A stretch of 64,000 nt of DNA from Branchiostoma belcheri (Eukaryota; Chordata; Leptocardii; Amphioxiformes; Branchiostomatidae), in the NCBI RefSeq assembly GCF_001625305.1, contig NW_017804242.1, positions 186,001-250,000 on the forward strand, in the 5' to 3' direction. The position numbers and the translations under genes are program-made. The notes under the pieces were generated by a model, which saw nothing but the letters and a program-made list of their open reading frames with translations, made no database searches and was not told the origin of the DNA. Below, piece by piece: positions 1 to 9,959 of the stretch (position 1 is the stretch's first letter; every line of letters begins with the position of its first letter).

Positions 1-139
1 GCCACATGTGCTGAAAATAACTGCAAAAATGCCAACTATTTGTCCGAGAATCCGAGAAAAACAAGCACGTGGGGGTCTTCCGAACGCTTTGCAACTGCTT
101 GCTGTACACAAAAATGCAATTTGAGCGAGGAAAACCGGG

Positions 140-148
140 TATAAAAGG
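140..148 (+). promoter_or_regulatory. TATA box of a candidate promoter
   Basis: The sequence TATAAAAGG sits in a local GC-rich context, with a pyrimidine-rich initiator-like stretch about 25-30 bases downstream (around 165-175). This spacing is typical of a core RNA polymerase II promoter. Which gene it serves is unknown; the short ORF at 401-673 is the nearest candidate. Confidence 0.45.
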
Positions 149-400
149 GGGAGCTCCAGACCTGTTCCATCACTTTGCAGAGAGGCGATGTCGGTCGCCC
201 CTCATGTGAGCCAGTAGAGGTCGACTCGGCGTGCGAAGAATCGAGAATTTCCGGCGGCCTGTTGATCCTAAACCTGCAAACGGGGTACAAAACAACCGTC
301 AGTGAAACGAGGATGCAAGAGCGAACGATTTTAGACCGCGCGAAGCCATCAAAACGTCCTTTTCCGGATATTTTTCCACACAACGACCCGTGCAGACAAG

Positions 401-673
401 ATGTCGTTTGGGCCCAGAGCACCCGAAACAACAAAAAATTCACCGCGCAATTTCCCCACTTTCTCGCCAACTAGACCCGATTCATCGGCACAAAAACGTT
501 TTCCTACAACTCTAAGTCCCTTTCTTTCGATTCAAGGACGCATGGGACCACAGCAATCTCGCGTTCTGGATTATTTCGATAAAAATTGTACCCACTCGGA
601 TATTTTGCCCGCGTTCGGTCGCCATATTTGCTTCTTCCTCCCACAGTGTCCGCGCGCGGGGGGTTGTGGGTAG
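401..673 (+). CDS. unassigned short ORF downstream of a TATA box
   Basis: An ATG-started reading frame of 90 codons ends in a stop at 671-673. The product is rich in Pro, Ser and Arg in its first half, has a short segment with Tyr-Phe-Asp, and ends in a Cys/Gly tail. I recognise no domain. It lies 250 bases downstream of a good TATA box, which is the only support besides its length. It could be a first exon, a small gene or chance. The overlapping ORFs in other frames and on the other strand are equally long, so coding status is doubtful. Confidence 0.2.
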   Translation: MSFGPRAPETTKNSPRNFPTFSPTRPDSSAQKRFPTTLSPFLSIQGRMGPQQSRVLDYFDKNCTHSDILPAFGRHICFFLPQCPRAGGCG

Positions 674-1302
674 AGTTAATTGATCCCCACCTGATACTAG
701 TCAGGTGTGAATTTTACCTTACAGGTGTGCGGATTTCAGGTGATTGCTAAGCAAAAATAGACAACTCAAACATTTCAAACGTGTTCTACAAACGATTTCA
801 ATGGACATGTCAAAGTATGAGTTACTGCGAAGTCAAATAGGGCTGTAAAACTAATTTAAAAGGCAGCAGAAACTAAAATACAGACAAAAAGTTTGCCTTA
901 AATCACACTTGCTTTATTCATATTGATTTTAGGAAGAGTTTAAAATTCTTTATGTCCTAGACTGGAGTACGTATCGATCCATTTCCTGTAGGAATTGTTC
1001 TTAGCATTGATTTGTTGTTGGTTGAATAATTAATGTGATGATACCCGCTAACATCGGCTGACGTTTGCAATCATTCTTCTGCAGTTTGGCTATTTTTCGC
1101 TAGGAGCGCAAGTGTCGTGTCAATGTAAAATTTGGTTTTGCAGCGTTTCGCTTAGTTTTAGTAAAACATCCGACACAAGTGACATTCTCAACAATATTAT
1201 GTAAAAGATTGGTGAGGAAACATATTTAATTTCTGAAATAGTCTTGTTTAGCACTGCACGTTGGATTTATACTCCTTAGCGTGCCTCCCTGTCCCAACAA
1301 AT
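674..1302. other. AT-rich intergenic DNA
   Basis: No reading frame, repeat or regulatory site that I can support. The sequence is AT-rich up to the tRNA gene. Confidence 0.5.
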
Positions 1303-1374
1303 GTCACCGTAGTGTAGTGGTTATCACGTGCGCCTCACACGCGCAAGGTCCCCGGTTCGATCCCGGGCGGTGAC
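1303..1374 (+). tRNA. tRNA-Val, anticodon CAC
   Basis: A 72-nt cloverleaf without intron. The acceptor stem GTCACCG pairs perfectly with CGGTGAC. The anticodon stem TGCGC/GCGCA closes a 7-base loop CTCACAC, so the anticodon is CAC at 1336-1338, which reads GUG valine codons. The T arm has a 5-bp CCCGG/CCGGG stem and loop TTCGATC. The internal A box (around 1309-1320) and B box GGTTCGATCC are intact, so it should be transcribed by RNA polymerase III. A T-run shortly after the gene (TTATTTTTATC) can serve as terminator. CCA is not encoded, as expected in a eukaryote. Confidence 0.95.
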
Positions 1375-1443
1375 AAGTTATTTTTATCAAATTGAACAAT
1401 TTCTTTTTATGCGATCCTCGGAACTTTACGTGGTTCTACGGTG

Positions 1444-1585
1444 CTACTCTCTAAGTAGAGGTGATTTCTGACATCTGCTCAGGCGTTTTTATCGTTTTTT
1501 TTTTACTTTTTTTCGGGTAGGCGAATGGATATACCACCCTCAGCCAACTGCCATGCAGCCACCAAAAGATCTGCTTGGAGATTAC
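1444..1585. mobile_element. MITE-like element, family A (CTCCAAGCAGA ends)
   Basis: The left end TACTCTCTAAGTAGAGG and right end CAGATCTGCTTGGAGATTA (its tail at about 1567-1585) are imperfect inverted copies of the end motif found in at least ten places in this window. The inside has the family's GTTTTTATCG segment and no ORF. Confidence 0.55.
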
Positions 1586-2938
1586 TAGTCTACCTTACTA
1601 CTAGTATTGTCTTTTCATTAATTTTCGCAAACGTCAAGCGCCCATAGGTAATCAGTGTATTTTCGACAAAAAGAAACACCGTTCAGCACTGCTTTGGTGT
1701 TTTGCTTATGCATTAGCGGTTCTCGAGGTCTCAATTGATCGCTAATCCCTCTATAGCATTGTAATTTTTGTCCTACCTTTGTGCCTTTTAACCACAATAC
1801 ATTTTTTGATAAACTACGGAGGTAAAAAATAAATTACCTGCGTGTATAAACTGATCTTCCATCCACTCTCCTAGTACTACATTCATACAATTGAAGAAGC
1901 GCGAGCTAAATGTAAATGTGTATTGTATGTCCTTGGTATATACTCTCTATAATGTCACTGATGTCTATGTGTATAAGTGTATGGTTGTTAGCGTGTGACA
2001 TTGCAGGTCTTCCTTCCTTCTTTCATTTACTAGTGTCATAGACGTTTGCCATATAAAGAGTAGTAGAAAGGACATTATACACAGATGTCCTTGGTAGTAG
2101 TAAGGGCAAGGAGATGGTAAGGGATCTACTTGGTTCTCTTTGTCGTAAAGAAAATAACACGACGACATGAAGGCTACCGACAGGAAGCGTCGGTTACGTC
2201 TCACACTCGCCAACAAAAAGCGTCCCCGTGAGATAATTATCCAATCAATTAGGCAAAGCCGTTCGTGGGCGAGCGGAACAATTAACACCGGATTGATGGC
2301 AGGGACGATGGTGTACGTTGAATACGGTGGAAGACGAAACGCATTTGTCTCAAATTGTACCCTCTATAGCAATGGACTAAATAAACTCTTTGACGTAGCC
2401 TCCAAATTCTACCCAAACTTTCACACATACACAAAGGAAAAGAAAACTACTCTCTTTGAAAAGTAACATCCGAAAACCCACAAATTACAGAAAAAGTGGG
2501 ATCTCTGTCTTCAAAAAAGAAGTCAAACCCAGTATTTTTTACTAGTAGTTTCTTAGTAGTTATCAGTAGTTCTATGTGTACTAATTGTCAGTTTTTATAC
2601 CATATGTTTCTTCTGTTCGGGCATGAATTTGCAATAAAACAAGTAATTAACACCCGATTGACGGTCGGGAGAAAGGGACGATGGCGGATCATTGTGGGAC
2701 GGTGGTGTTTCATTATCACTTGTTTTTATATGAAAACATGTTAACAGAGAGCTGTGAAAACACCTCAAGGAGCACACATATGTCAGAGCGTATGGAAACT
2801 GAGTGACACACGGACACAAAGAACACCATCCTAGTCGGACGTTTCAGTCACGGTGCTTGCGCGCGTTGATAGAGATTCTTCCCAGCTTCGTGGCCGTGTA
2901 TTTGACTATTTCCTTGGAAAACTCGCAGTTGCTGCTGT
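1586..2938. other. intergenic DNA without recognised gene
   Basis: Only short chance ORFs are present. One segment is weakly repeated: the ACACCGGATTGATGG region near 2285 and ACACCCGATTGACGG near 2650. I see no tRNA, conserved protein or clear transposon end. Confidence 0.4.
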
Positions 2939-3110
2939 GAGTTACTCTCTAGAAGTTGAAGTTAAGGCTTCAGCTTGTATTTTTGACGTGTTTTTAGGCG
3001 TTTCTATCGGGCTTTCTTTTTAGTACCAGTATCGTATCTTTTTTTTTCGCCAACCAAACGTATTGGATACTGCCTTGACCGCCAATTTGACAAGATCCGC
3101 TTGGAGATAT
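2939..3110. mobile_element. degenerate family A MITE-like element
   Basis: It begins GTTACTCTCTAGAAG and ends GATCCGCTTGGAGATAT, with the family interior GACGTGTTTTTAGGCG and GCCAATTTGAC. It lies just upstream of the forkhead start codon (3207), so it probably lies in or next to that gene's promoter or 5' UTR. Confidence 0.5.
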
Positions 3111-3206
3111 ACTTGGGTGCGTGGAAAAAGTCTCTTCCCAGCGTTGCGGTCGTGTTTTGTCCTGAAGAAGTCGCAGTTGTTGCAGGGAGCGTGATCAGCG
3201 GACACC

Positions 3207-6200
3207 ATGGCCGTCCCTAACGCTTGGACCGCACCGCTCACCACCTTCCCGCCGGGCCCACGCGACGACTCACGCACGGGGTCAGGAGAGGGGAGTGCCG
3301 AGAGCGTCGCGTCCCTGTCGCCGGAGCCTCTCGAGTCGAACTCCGCCGACGACCTGGCGGAGACGCCCGACAGCACCACGTCGGACGCGTCTTCCTCCTC
3401 TTCGGAAGAAAAAGGAGAGGTGAGAGTTTTAAAGTTTACGTTTTCAAAAGTCTCGAGGGCATATAGCAGGTCAAGGAGGTTAAATAGCCTCCGTAGCAGA
3501 CTTATAGAACTGGGGGTTTGGTTGTCTTCGGCTGTTTTCTGATCAGCCCAGTTCAAAAAACGGGGGTAATTCAACCAGGCCGGCTATGTTGCCTATATGC
3601 AATCAGAAAATAGCACATAAAAGATCCCAAAGACCATGAAGACCCCCCAAACCCCCAGTTTTTGGCATGCTATGGAGGCTAACAGTAGGGCATATAGCAG
3701 GTCGACGTGCGTTTGCCATTACCCTTCAGTCCAAATAATTCACGTGCACGATCTAACAAAAAATTATACAACGGCCATATATAAAGCCAAGCTAGTACTC
3801 AAGGTTTAGACCAAATACCCATGCTGTCAAATGTGAAGGTTCCCAAGTTCTGCATTCACGCACAACACATTCACAGCCAAGCGAAACAAAAGACGCACAA
3901 ATTTATTTTAGCTCCCTTCAGTTTCAGTGGTCTAAGCAGAAATATACAAAGCTTCATTCATGTGATTTAGTACGTAAGGGATGTATATGATATAAGTAAC
4001 ATATAAGATGATTTATAGGTACATGTATAATATTGTTTTTCTTCAGGTATCAATACAGTACTAGTAATTAGATTCTATGGATGTGTATTGAGATGTGTAC
4101 TGTGTGTGTTTTGACTGCACTATTGTTCGACACTTGGCGATGTGTATTGTAGATGTTGTTTGTTCAAATCAACCTCCTTATTCAAATCAATTGCAAGGCA
4201 AGAAGATTTTGAATTGTTCAAATCTAGTAAAAAGCTGCTTAGGAAATAAAACTATGGGTGAATATTCAAATGTTTCGAACTGAAGGCTGTGATCAAGCAC
4301 AATTATCCCATGGACTGAGTGATGCTTGATTCTAATTATTTTCGTAACAATCATCCATAAAAGTTGCTAGTAATCTCCAAATGAATGCCTTACTTAGGTA
4401 CACAATGAATTAGTATTCTTTTATACCAGAGGTTTGATTTTTCTGGTTCGAAAACTGCATCAATATTAGAGTATCAAGCTTCGAAGTGAATCTTAGAAAT
4501 CATGTTCTTTTCTTAGTTTTCTAAATATCATGGCAAAGACTATTGCACAATAAATGTACAAGATAGCATCTATTGCTATACAAAACTACGAACAAAACTT
4601 ATTTACCTTAGAAGAAACAACATGGGTGAGAATGCGCTTTTACTATTATTGGTGTAGTTTCTATTACTGAAACATTATTCTCATATTTATCATAATGTTT
4701 ATCATATTCTCAGGACAACGACGCGAAGCCGCCCTACTCGTACATCGCGCTGATCGTGATGGCGTTACGCAGCTCGCCGCTAGGGGCGCTGCCGCTCACC
4801 GGCATCTACGCGTTCATCGAGCGGACCTTCCCCTACTTCCGCCGCAACAAGCGGCGCTGGCAGAACTCCATCCGGCACAACCTGTCTCTGAACGACTGCT
4901 TCGTTAAGGTGAGAATGGATGAAGGAATGAAGGAAGGAGGGATGGATGGATTGGATGAATGAATGAATGAATAAATGAATAAATGGCGGATGGATGGATG
5001 GATGGATGCATGTGTGTGTGTGTGTGTGTGTGTGTGTGATTGAATGAATGAATGAATGGACGGACGAACGAGTGAGTGAGTGAGTGAATGAGTGAGTGAG
5101 TGAGTGAGTGAGTGAGTGAGTGAGTGAGTGAGTGAGTGAGTGAGTGAGTGAGTGAGTGAGTGAACAAAAGAATGTGTATTTACTAGTAGATATAACGGAA
5201 CAAGCGGCGCTGGCAGAACTCCATCCGGCACAACCTGTCGCTTAACGACTGTTTCGTCAAGGTAAGAAGTATGAACGGACATTTAGATAAAGCAATCAAC
5301 CTAAAAAAAACTTATACTGACACGTATGATAGGGCAATCGATGACTACCTATCATACTTACTCTTTCCGGTAAGTGTGGTGGGTTCTCTAAAATGCTGCA
5401 TATGTGGCTATACTCAAACATGGGACTTAGACTTAAGCTTTACGTCCCTTTCTATAAGACTCCCCTAACCGAAGGCAGGTACTCATGTTCACATGAATCG
5501 AGTTAAGAAATAGGTGTAAAGTGCCTATCCTAAGCCACTGGGGCCTGCTTGAGCTTCGAAAGCTACATGAACTACAAGACCGCCCTGGTTCTTTCTTCAC
5601 GTCGCGACTACGGCAACATGTTCGCCCTCAGTCCCAGGCTATTACTATTAAGATTGACTTAACTTCTAATCACTTTCTGATAACGGATAACACCTGTCTC
5701 CCCCTCCTTGTAGATCCCTCGGTCCTGTGAATAATATAGCCCGGTAAGGGAAACATGTTCGCCTTTCCTAGGCTCTCAGTACGATTTCCCTTGAGTTTCC
5801 TCGTTTCTTCACGTTCTGACAACACCTGTCTCCCCTCCTTGCAGGTACCACGATCCTGTGAGCAGCCGGGTAAGGGCGGACTGTGGGCGCTCCATCCGGA
5901 CTGCGGAAACATGTTCGCCAAGGGAAGCTACTTACGCCGCTCCGCTCGCTTCAGGTGGGTTACAAGAGTTCAACATTTGCTGGGGAGTTTGTCATTGTTT
6001 CATATGATCGCCAAGCAGATCCTACGGTAGCAGGGCAGTACAGTTTAGTGCCCGCTAGCCACAACCACTAACGTTATACAGTTTACAGTTTTATAAGTAC
6101 AGTTTGATAAAGAAATCCAGTCTTGCAGCATGAGGTACATGTACAATAAGCTGAATTGTACTGATTTGTACAATCGTATGTGTGGAAGAACACCAACTTA

Positions 6201-6872
6201 CGTACATGTTAAATAGACTTGAAAGAACCTGTGTTGGTGTTGAACTTGGTGTTAGTTAGTTAGTATGTCCTTACAGTTGACTGACAGATTGGAGTCACAC
6301 GATGTTGTAATTTCATGCTTGCCTTTTATTCATTTGTCATCCTTTCCTTCTTTTTTTATGGTCACAGAAGCTCCAAAACAGAGGAGTCGCAGGACGGACG
6401 GGCCCTGTACTCGCTCATGCATCCGCTCTTCAGAGCGTCTCCCTACAGTACTACTAGTAACCCCATCATGGGTAAGGCAGCTCCAGAAATTCGTCCCGTT
6501 CGCAGTTACACGGACAGTCAAACTACAAACGCAACAAGAGCAGAAGAACTAAGAAGACCATCACCTACAGTACCGCAAAGCAACTCTGGCGCCATCCAAT
6601 GCAGTCCCAGCTTGGTCCCAGGGCCCTGCACGCGGAGCTATGGGAACGAGATGTCGTCCCCGTCCTCAGAGCATGCCGGCGGCAGTACCGCCCTGTCGCC
6701 GCCAGGGGTCGCTCCTTACCGCCCTGTGTCGGCCCCGTTCCCACCAGTTATCCCCCCGCCTGCTCTCATGCCGGTGTCACCCCCTACTAGACTACCGTCG
6801 CCCTACCTGCCGGGCTATCCCTATTGCTACGGGTATCCCTTTTTAGTGCCTCTACCGTCTCTACGTCAGTGA
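3207..6872 (+). CDS. forkhead (Fox) transcription factor
   Basis: Predicted sequence-specific nuclear transcription factor of 340 residues. Coding exons: 3207-3419, 4714-4908, 5845-5954, 6368-6872; all introns are GT-AG and phases join (0, 0, 2). Residues 1-71 are an acidic Ser-rich N terminus. The forkhead domain runs from about residue 75 to 172: it opens [10 protein letters not shown], carries the recognition helix [20 protein letters not shown], then [17 protein letters not shown], and ends GSYLRR. The C terminus (about 170 residues) is Pro/Ser-rich, ending in a Pro/Tyr-rich segment. The HPDCGNMF wing resembles the FoxB group, but the N-terminal half is divergent and I do not assign a class. 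The start at 3207 is the first Met in frame after an upstream stop. Oddities: exon 2 is partly duplicated, exon 3 has two decayed copies upstream, and the last codons plus 3' UTR are triplicated. Confidence 0.88.
3486..3680. mobile_element. MITE-like element, family C, in forkhead intron 1
   Basis: Terminal inverted repeats AGCCTCCGTAGCA and TGCTATGGAGGCT bound a 195-bp element with no ORF. A second, highly similar copy lies at 19014-19189. A 17-base sequence, AGGGCATATAGCAGGTC, occurs about 10-25 bases outside each end (near 3459 and 3688), as if the element inserted into, or nested within, an older duplication. Confidence 0.75.
4916..5162 (+). repeat. compound microsatellite in forkhead intron 2
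   Basis: Runs of GAAT, GGAT, TG and a long GAGT tetranucleotide array follow the exon 2 donor directly. The array separates exon 2 from the half-exon copy at 5199-5261. Such arrays are frequent points of assembly error. Confidence 0.9.
5199..5261 (+). pseudogene. second copy of the 3' third of forkhead exon 2
   Basis: These 63 bases encode the same 21 residues as the end of exon 2 (NKRRWQ to CFVK). They differ at four positions, all third codon positions and all synonymous, and are followed by a good donor (AAG then GTAAGA). There is no clear acceptor just before the copy, so it cannot easily be spliced as an exon. It may be the other haplotype's exon end joined at the microsatellite, or a true partial duplication. 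Confidence 0.7.
5580..5627 (+). pseudogene. decayed forkhead exon 3 fragment (older copy)
   Basis: A short stretch reads, with one frameshift, as Pro-Gly-Ser-Phe-Phe-Thr followed by Tyr-Gly-Asn-Met-Phe-Ala. This matches the forkhead wing sequence of exon 3 (5845-5954). It lies in the intron upstream of the intact exon and has no usable splice sites. Confidence 0.45.
5690..5763 (+). pseudogene. decayed forkhead exon 3 copy with splice acceptor
   Basis: The pyrimidine tract and AG (ACACCTGTCTCCCCCTCCTT then GTAG), the following codons (close to Pro-Arg-Ser-Cys-Glu) and the AACATGTTCGCC end match the intact exon at 5845-5954. It carries an in-frame TAA after the Cys-Glu codons and lacks the middle of the exon. 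It is therefore a dead duplicate. Confidence 0.65.
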
Positions 6873-7215
6873 AAAAAATGTATAGAAGAGAACTTAGACC
6901 CCTTTTCCACTAGCTGGGCGACCATACATCGGCCAAAATTGGATTTGTATGACCGCAAATTGATTCCATAAATTAATTGTTTCGGGTATTCCTTCCTGGT
7001 GCCTCTACCGTCTCTACGGCAGTGAAAAATGTATAGAAGCGAACATAGACCCCTTTTCCACTAGCTAGGCGACCAGACAGCGACCAAAATTGGATTTGTA
7101 TGACCGCAAATTGATTCCATAATTGTAACGGGTATTCCTTCCTGGTGCTTCTACCGTCTCTACGGCAGTGAAAAATGTGCAGAAGTGGGCGACTGTACAG
7201 CGACCAACATTGTTT
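6830..7215 (+). repeat. triplicated forkhead 3' end (last codons plus 3' UTR)
   Basis: The segment starting GGGTATCC/TTCC, which encodes the last residues and stop of the forkhead protein, together with about 110 bases of 3' UTR, occurs three times, starting near 6831, 6984 and 7130 (periods about 153 and 146). Copies two and three also keep the final coding frame and stop, but lie downstream of the real stop at 6870-6872. The third copy has lost part of its UTR. Confidence 0.8.
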
Positions 7216-7639
7216 GTGTGACCCGACTTGATTGCATACTTGGCATATGATGCACAATGTGAAACTATTACACGTATGCAAAAGACAGCAAACACACATT
7301 ACGAAAAAGTCGTAATTTGCAAAAAGTTCGATCTGTCAAATGTTTGGTCGCCTCTAGTGGAGAGAGAGTGTAATTCTTGACAGGTTAATTTAACCAAGGA
7401 AGCTTCAATGAAAACTCCTTGATTGAACATGAAGAATAGCATAGATATTGACAAAAGAGGCTTGACAAGGTATGTAAATATCTGTAGTTTATAGATTCCA
7501 GTTCTATGCCTTTTAGCAGTGCAGCTAAGCATAATTTTGTCAGATGCAAAATCCGTCAGTTTTTCAATTTGTCAGACCCCCATGCACACCCTCAGAAATT
7601 GAATACATTTCAATATGCGAAGAAAACCTTTACAAATCA

Positions 7640-7740
7640 CTGAGAAGTTATCGTATCTGTATAGCCGGTATAGCCGCCTTTCGGCGTAACACACCAGCTT
7701 TGCAGGCACGCGGCGCGGCGGCAGCTGGCTACATTACACC
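7640..7740 (+). repeat. interspersed repeat family H, copy 1
   Basis: The segment TATCTGTATAGCCGG through CGTAACACACCAGCT recurs near 45567-45640 and 48793-48860 with substitutions. It is short and has no ORF; it is probably a piece of a SINE or MITE. Confidence 0.6.
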
Positions 7741-8263
7741 GATCGACTTGTTACACCTAACCCTCGAACTTCTAACTCTAGACATTGTTTAAAGCTATCT
7801 AATGACATTGCCCCTACTGTACTTGGTGACAGTGAGTTCCACTCTGCGATAGTTTTATAAGTATATATTTGTAAAAGTGTCAGAACTGTAACATTACATT
7901 AGTATACGACTTGTGTTTAAATTCGTATTTTAAATTCCCTTTAAAGTCATTTAAATACAATAAAACTGCACGTGTTTGTGAGTGTGAGCGAGCCTTGGTC
8001 CCACGTACTTTGTACCAGGTCAGAAGCCCTATAACCTTACATACTACAGATAACGGTGTATGATTAACCCTTATACCACCACTTATGGTAACACTTGAGG
8101 CAGCGATACGCATATTCAGCACAGCAAGCATTGATAATGCCAAGGCTGAAAAAATCTCATTCATTTTTCTCAATGTTTATCACTTTAAGTTTATAGGTTA
8201 TTCGTATTGTATGATATTTGTAGAACCTTCGCAATTGTGACACATTGGATGATATGTTATTAT

Positions 8264-8353
8264 ACAAATTGTGTTTTAAATTTCCTTTTAAATTCGAGTA
8301 AATATGATACGACTTGTGTTTTAAATTTCCTTTTAAATTCGAGTAAATATGAT
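8264..8353 (+). repeat. 45-bp tandem duplication
   Basis: Two nearly identical 45-bp units with GTGTTTTAAATTTCC and TTCGAGTAAATATGAT follow each other directly. A weaker relative lies near 7910-7950. Confidence 0.8.
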
Positions 8354-8441
8354 AATGTGATGCACGTGCCCAAGGGTGTGAGTGTGAACTTTAAAAATCT
8401 ATTCACATAATCTCTATAGTCCGAATCAAAACAAATTTGTG

Positions 8442-8715
8442 GCATCGAATGCTCGAGTGGCTAGGTTAGTGGACACGAGATTGAGAGGTCGCGTGTTCGA
8501 TTCCTGGCTAGACTTTGTTTCCGGCCTTCTGAAATAATACTCTCGATTCCTGGCAAAATATTGTGTACTTGGGAAAGGCACTTTACACTTCTTTCCTCAC
8601 TCCACTCATGTGTAAAATTAATGGGTACTTGACTTCAGTTGAGGAGGTAAAAGGCAGTGGAAGGAGAGGGATGGGCTCCACCTTCTAATACCGTACCGTG
8701 CACACATTGGAATAA
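8442..8715 (+). mobile_element. tRNA-derived SINE
   Basis: The head resembles a degenerate tRNA, with an A-box-like TGGCTAGGTTAGTGG and a B-box-like GTGTTCGATTCC. The body contains CTTGGGAAAGGCACTTTACA and CCTCACTCCACTC, a layout known from deuterostome SINEs. It is not a tRNA gene because the acceptor stem does not pair. Related copies in the window are near 56588, 60660 and 61235. Confidence 0.65.
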
Positions 8716-8960
8716 AATATGTCTCATCAACAGAAGCAAATTTTGGTTCTAAAGATATTATTTTTCTGAATCCCTAAAAGTAATTGTGCTGGGAAATCGG
8801 TTTATGGATTATGAATGGTTAATTTCCTTGTTAATCTGTTATGACATTTTACAACTGTGGTTAATTTTGCATTAATACGAATGTGTGGTCTTTTAAAAAT
8901 AACACAGGCCTGTGCTGTTGAGTCCCCCTTAACCCACTGCCCCTACGGCCTCAAAGGCAC

Positions 8961-9188
8961 TAAGAGGGCCTGCATGGGGGGTGTAGTGATTACGAACTAC
9001 GCAAACTTTTCGCCGCTGATTACGAATTACTAGTACGTTAAATTCTCAGAGCCGATTGTGAACAATTCCGCGCTATGTCTAATGTACTGATTACGAATTA
9101 CGGTGATTTTGGGCGGCCGCCTACGGATTACGAAGACTAAAAAGGCCTGATTACGCCTTACGAAAAAAAGTGCATGCAGGCCCTCTTA
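8961..9188. mobile_element. MITE-like element with internal GATTACG motifs
   Basis: A 228-bp element bounded by perfect 16-bp inverted repeats (TAAGAGGGCCTGCATG and its complement), so the ends extend to TTA/TAA. Inside, GATTACG-type motifs recur about five times at irregular spacing (GATTACGAACTACG, GATTACGAATTAC twice, GGATTACGAAGAC, GATTACGCCTTACG). No ORF. Confidence 0.7.
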
Positions 9189-9487
9189 ATAAAGCAAATA
9201 CTGCTGATACCGCTGTATAAATAGTCTAGTATAAATAGTCCTCACATGTCTGACATGGTGCCGCTCTCTCTGGCAGCTAAGATTGGACAAGAGACGGGTG
9301 CTATCGGACTGGGGTAAACACCTTGACAGCAGTTACACAATCCGTGTTTGGTTATGTTACACAAGATTGGAAAATGGCGCGAAAGTTCTGATTATGATGG
9401 ATACCAGACTGCTTCCAGGCCCCGCACACCCCCTAGCTATAGGCTCCAAGCAGATCTTTTGGTAGTGCAAGAGTCAATTGAAATTGG

Positions 9488-9776
9488 TAGCCTCTACCAG
9501 GCTTGGGGAGGCGGCTGGAAAGAGTAGAAATCGGCCAAATAGAGAGATAAGCATGCCAAGGGAGTTTGTCCGGCGTTGAGAGAACATTTCGCCGCACCCC
9601 ACGAGGCTATAAAATTGGCAAGACAGCTAGTATAATTGACAGGGCAGAACCCAATATGCCACCGTAGTAGGGCTGGTAAAAGAAAAATATACCAGTAAGA
9701 AAAAGAAAGCCCGATAAAAATGACGAAAAAACACATCAAAAATAAGCCGACGCCTAAACATCTGCTTGGAGAGTAA
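9488..9776. mobile_element. family B element end and family A element end, nested
   Basis: The left part (9488-9590) matches the family B end CCTCTACCAGGCTT plus GGCCAAATAGAGAGATAA. The right part (9735-9776) ends CATCTGCTTGGAGAGTA, the family A end. No coding sequence is seen between them. Confidence 0.5.
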
Positions 9777-9959
9777 CACACACAAAGCTCCTTATCTCGA
9801 TGCCCAACATGCCCCCAAGGAAATTTTACCCCCTCAGACTCAGAGCTCATCTATTTAAGTTTGAGCTACTAATTGCGTGGAGTTTTGAACCTCCCACACA
9901 AAATACGATATAGACACATTCCTAGTGTCAATCGTCGTAGGACAGATATAAGTTTGCCC

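Larger units (their letters stand above)
7216..8441. other. intergenic DNA with small repeats
   Basis: No gene recognised. It contains one copy of the family H interspersed repeat (7640-7740) and a 45-bp tandem duplication (8264-8353). Confidence 0.45.

Noticed and set aside
4833-5282. ORFs of Ser-Leu-Thr-His repeats
   Set aside because: They are translations of the GAGT microsatellite.
8442-8515. A second tRNA gene
   Set aside because: The boxes are tRNA-like but the acceptor stem does not pair and a SINE body follows.
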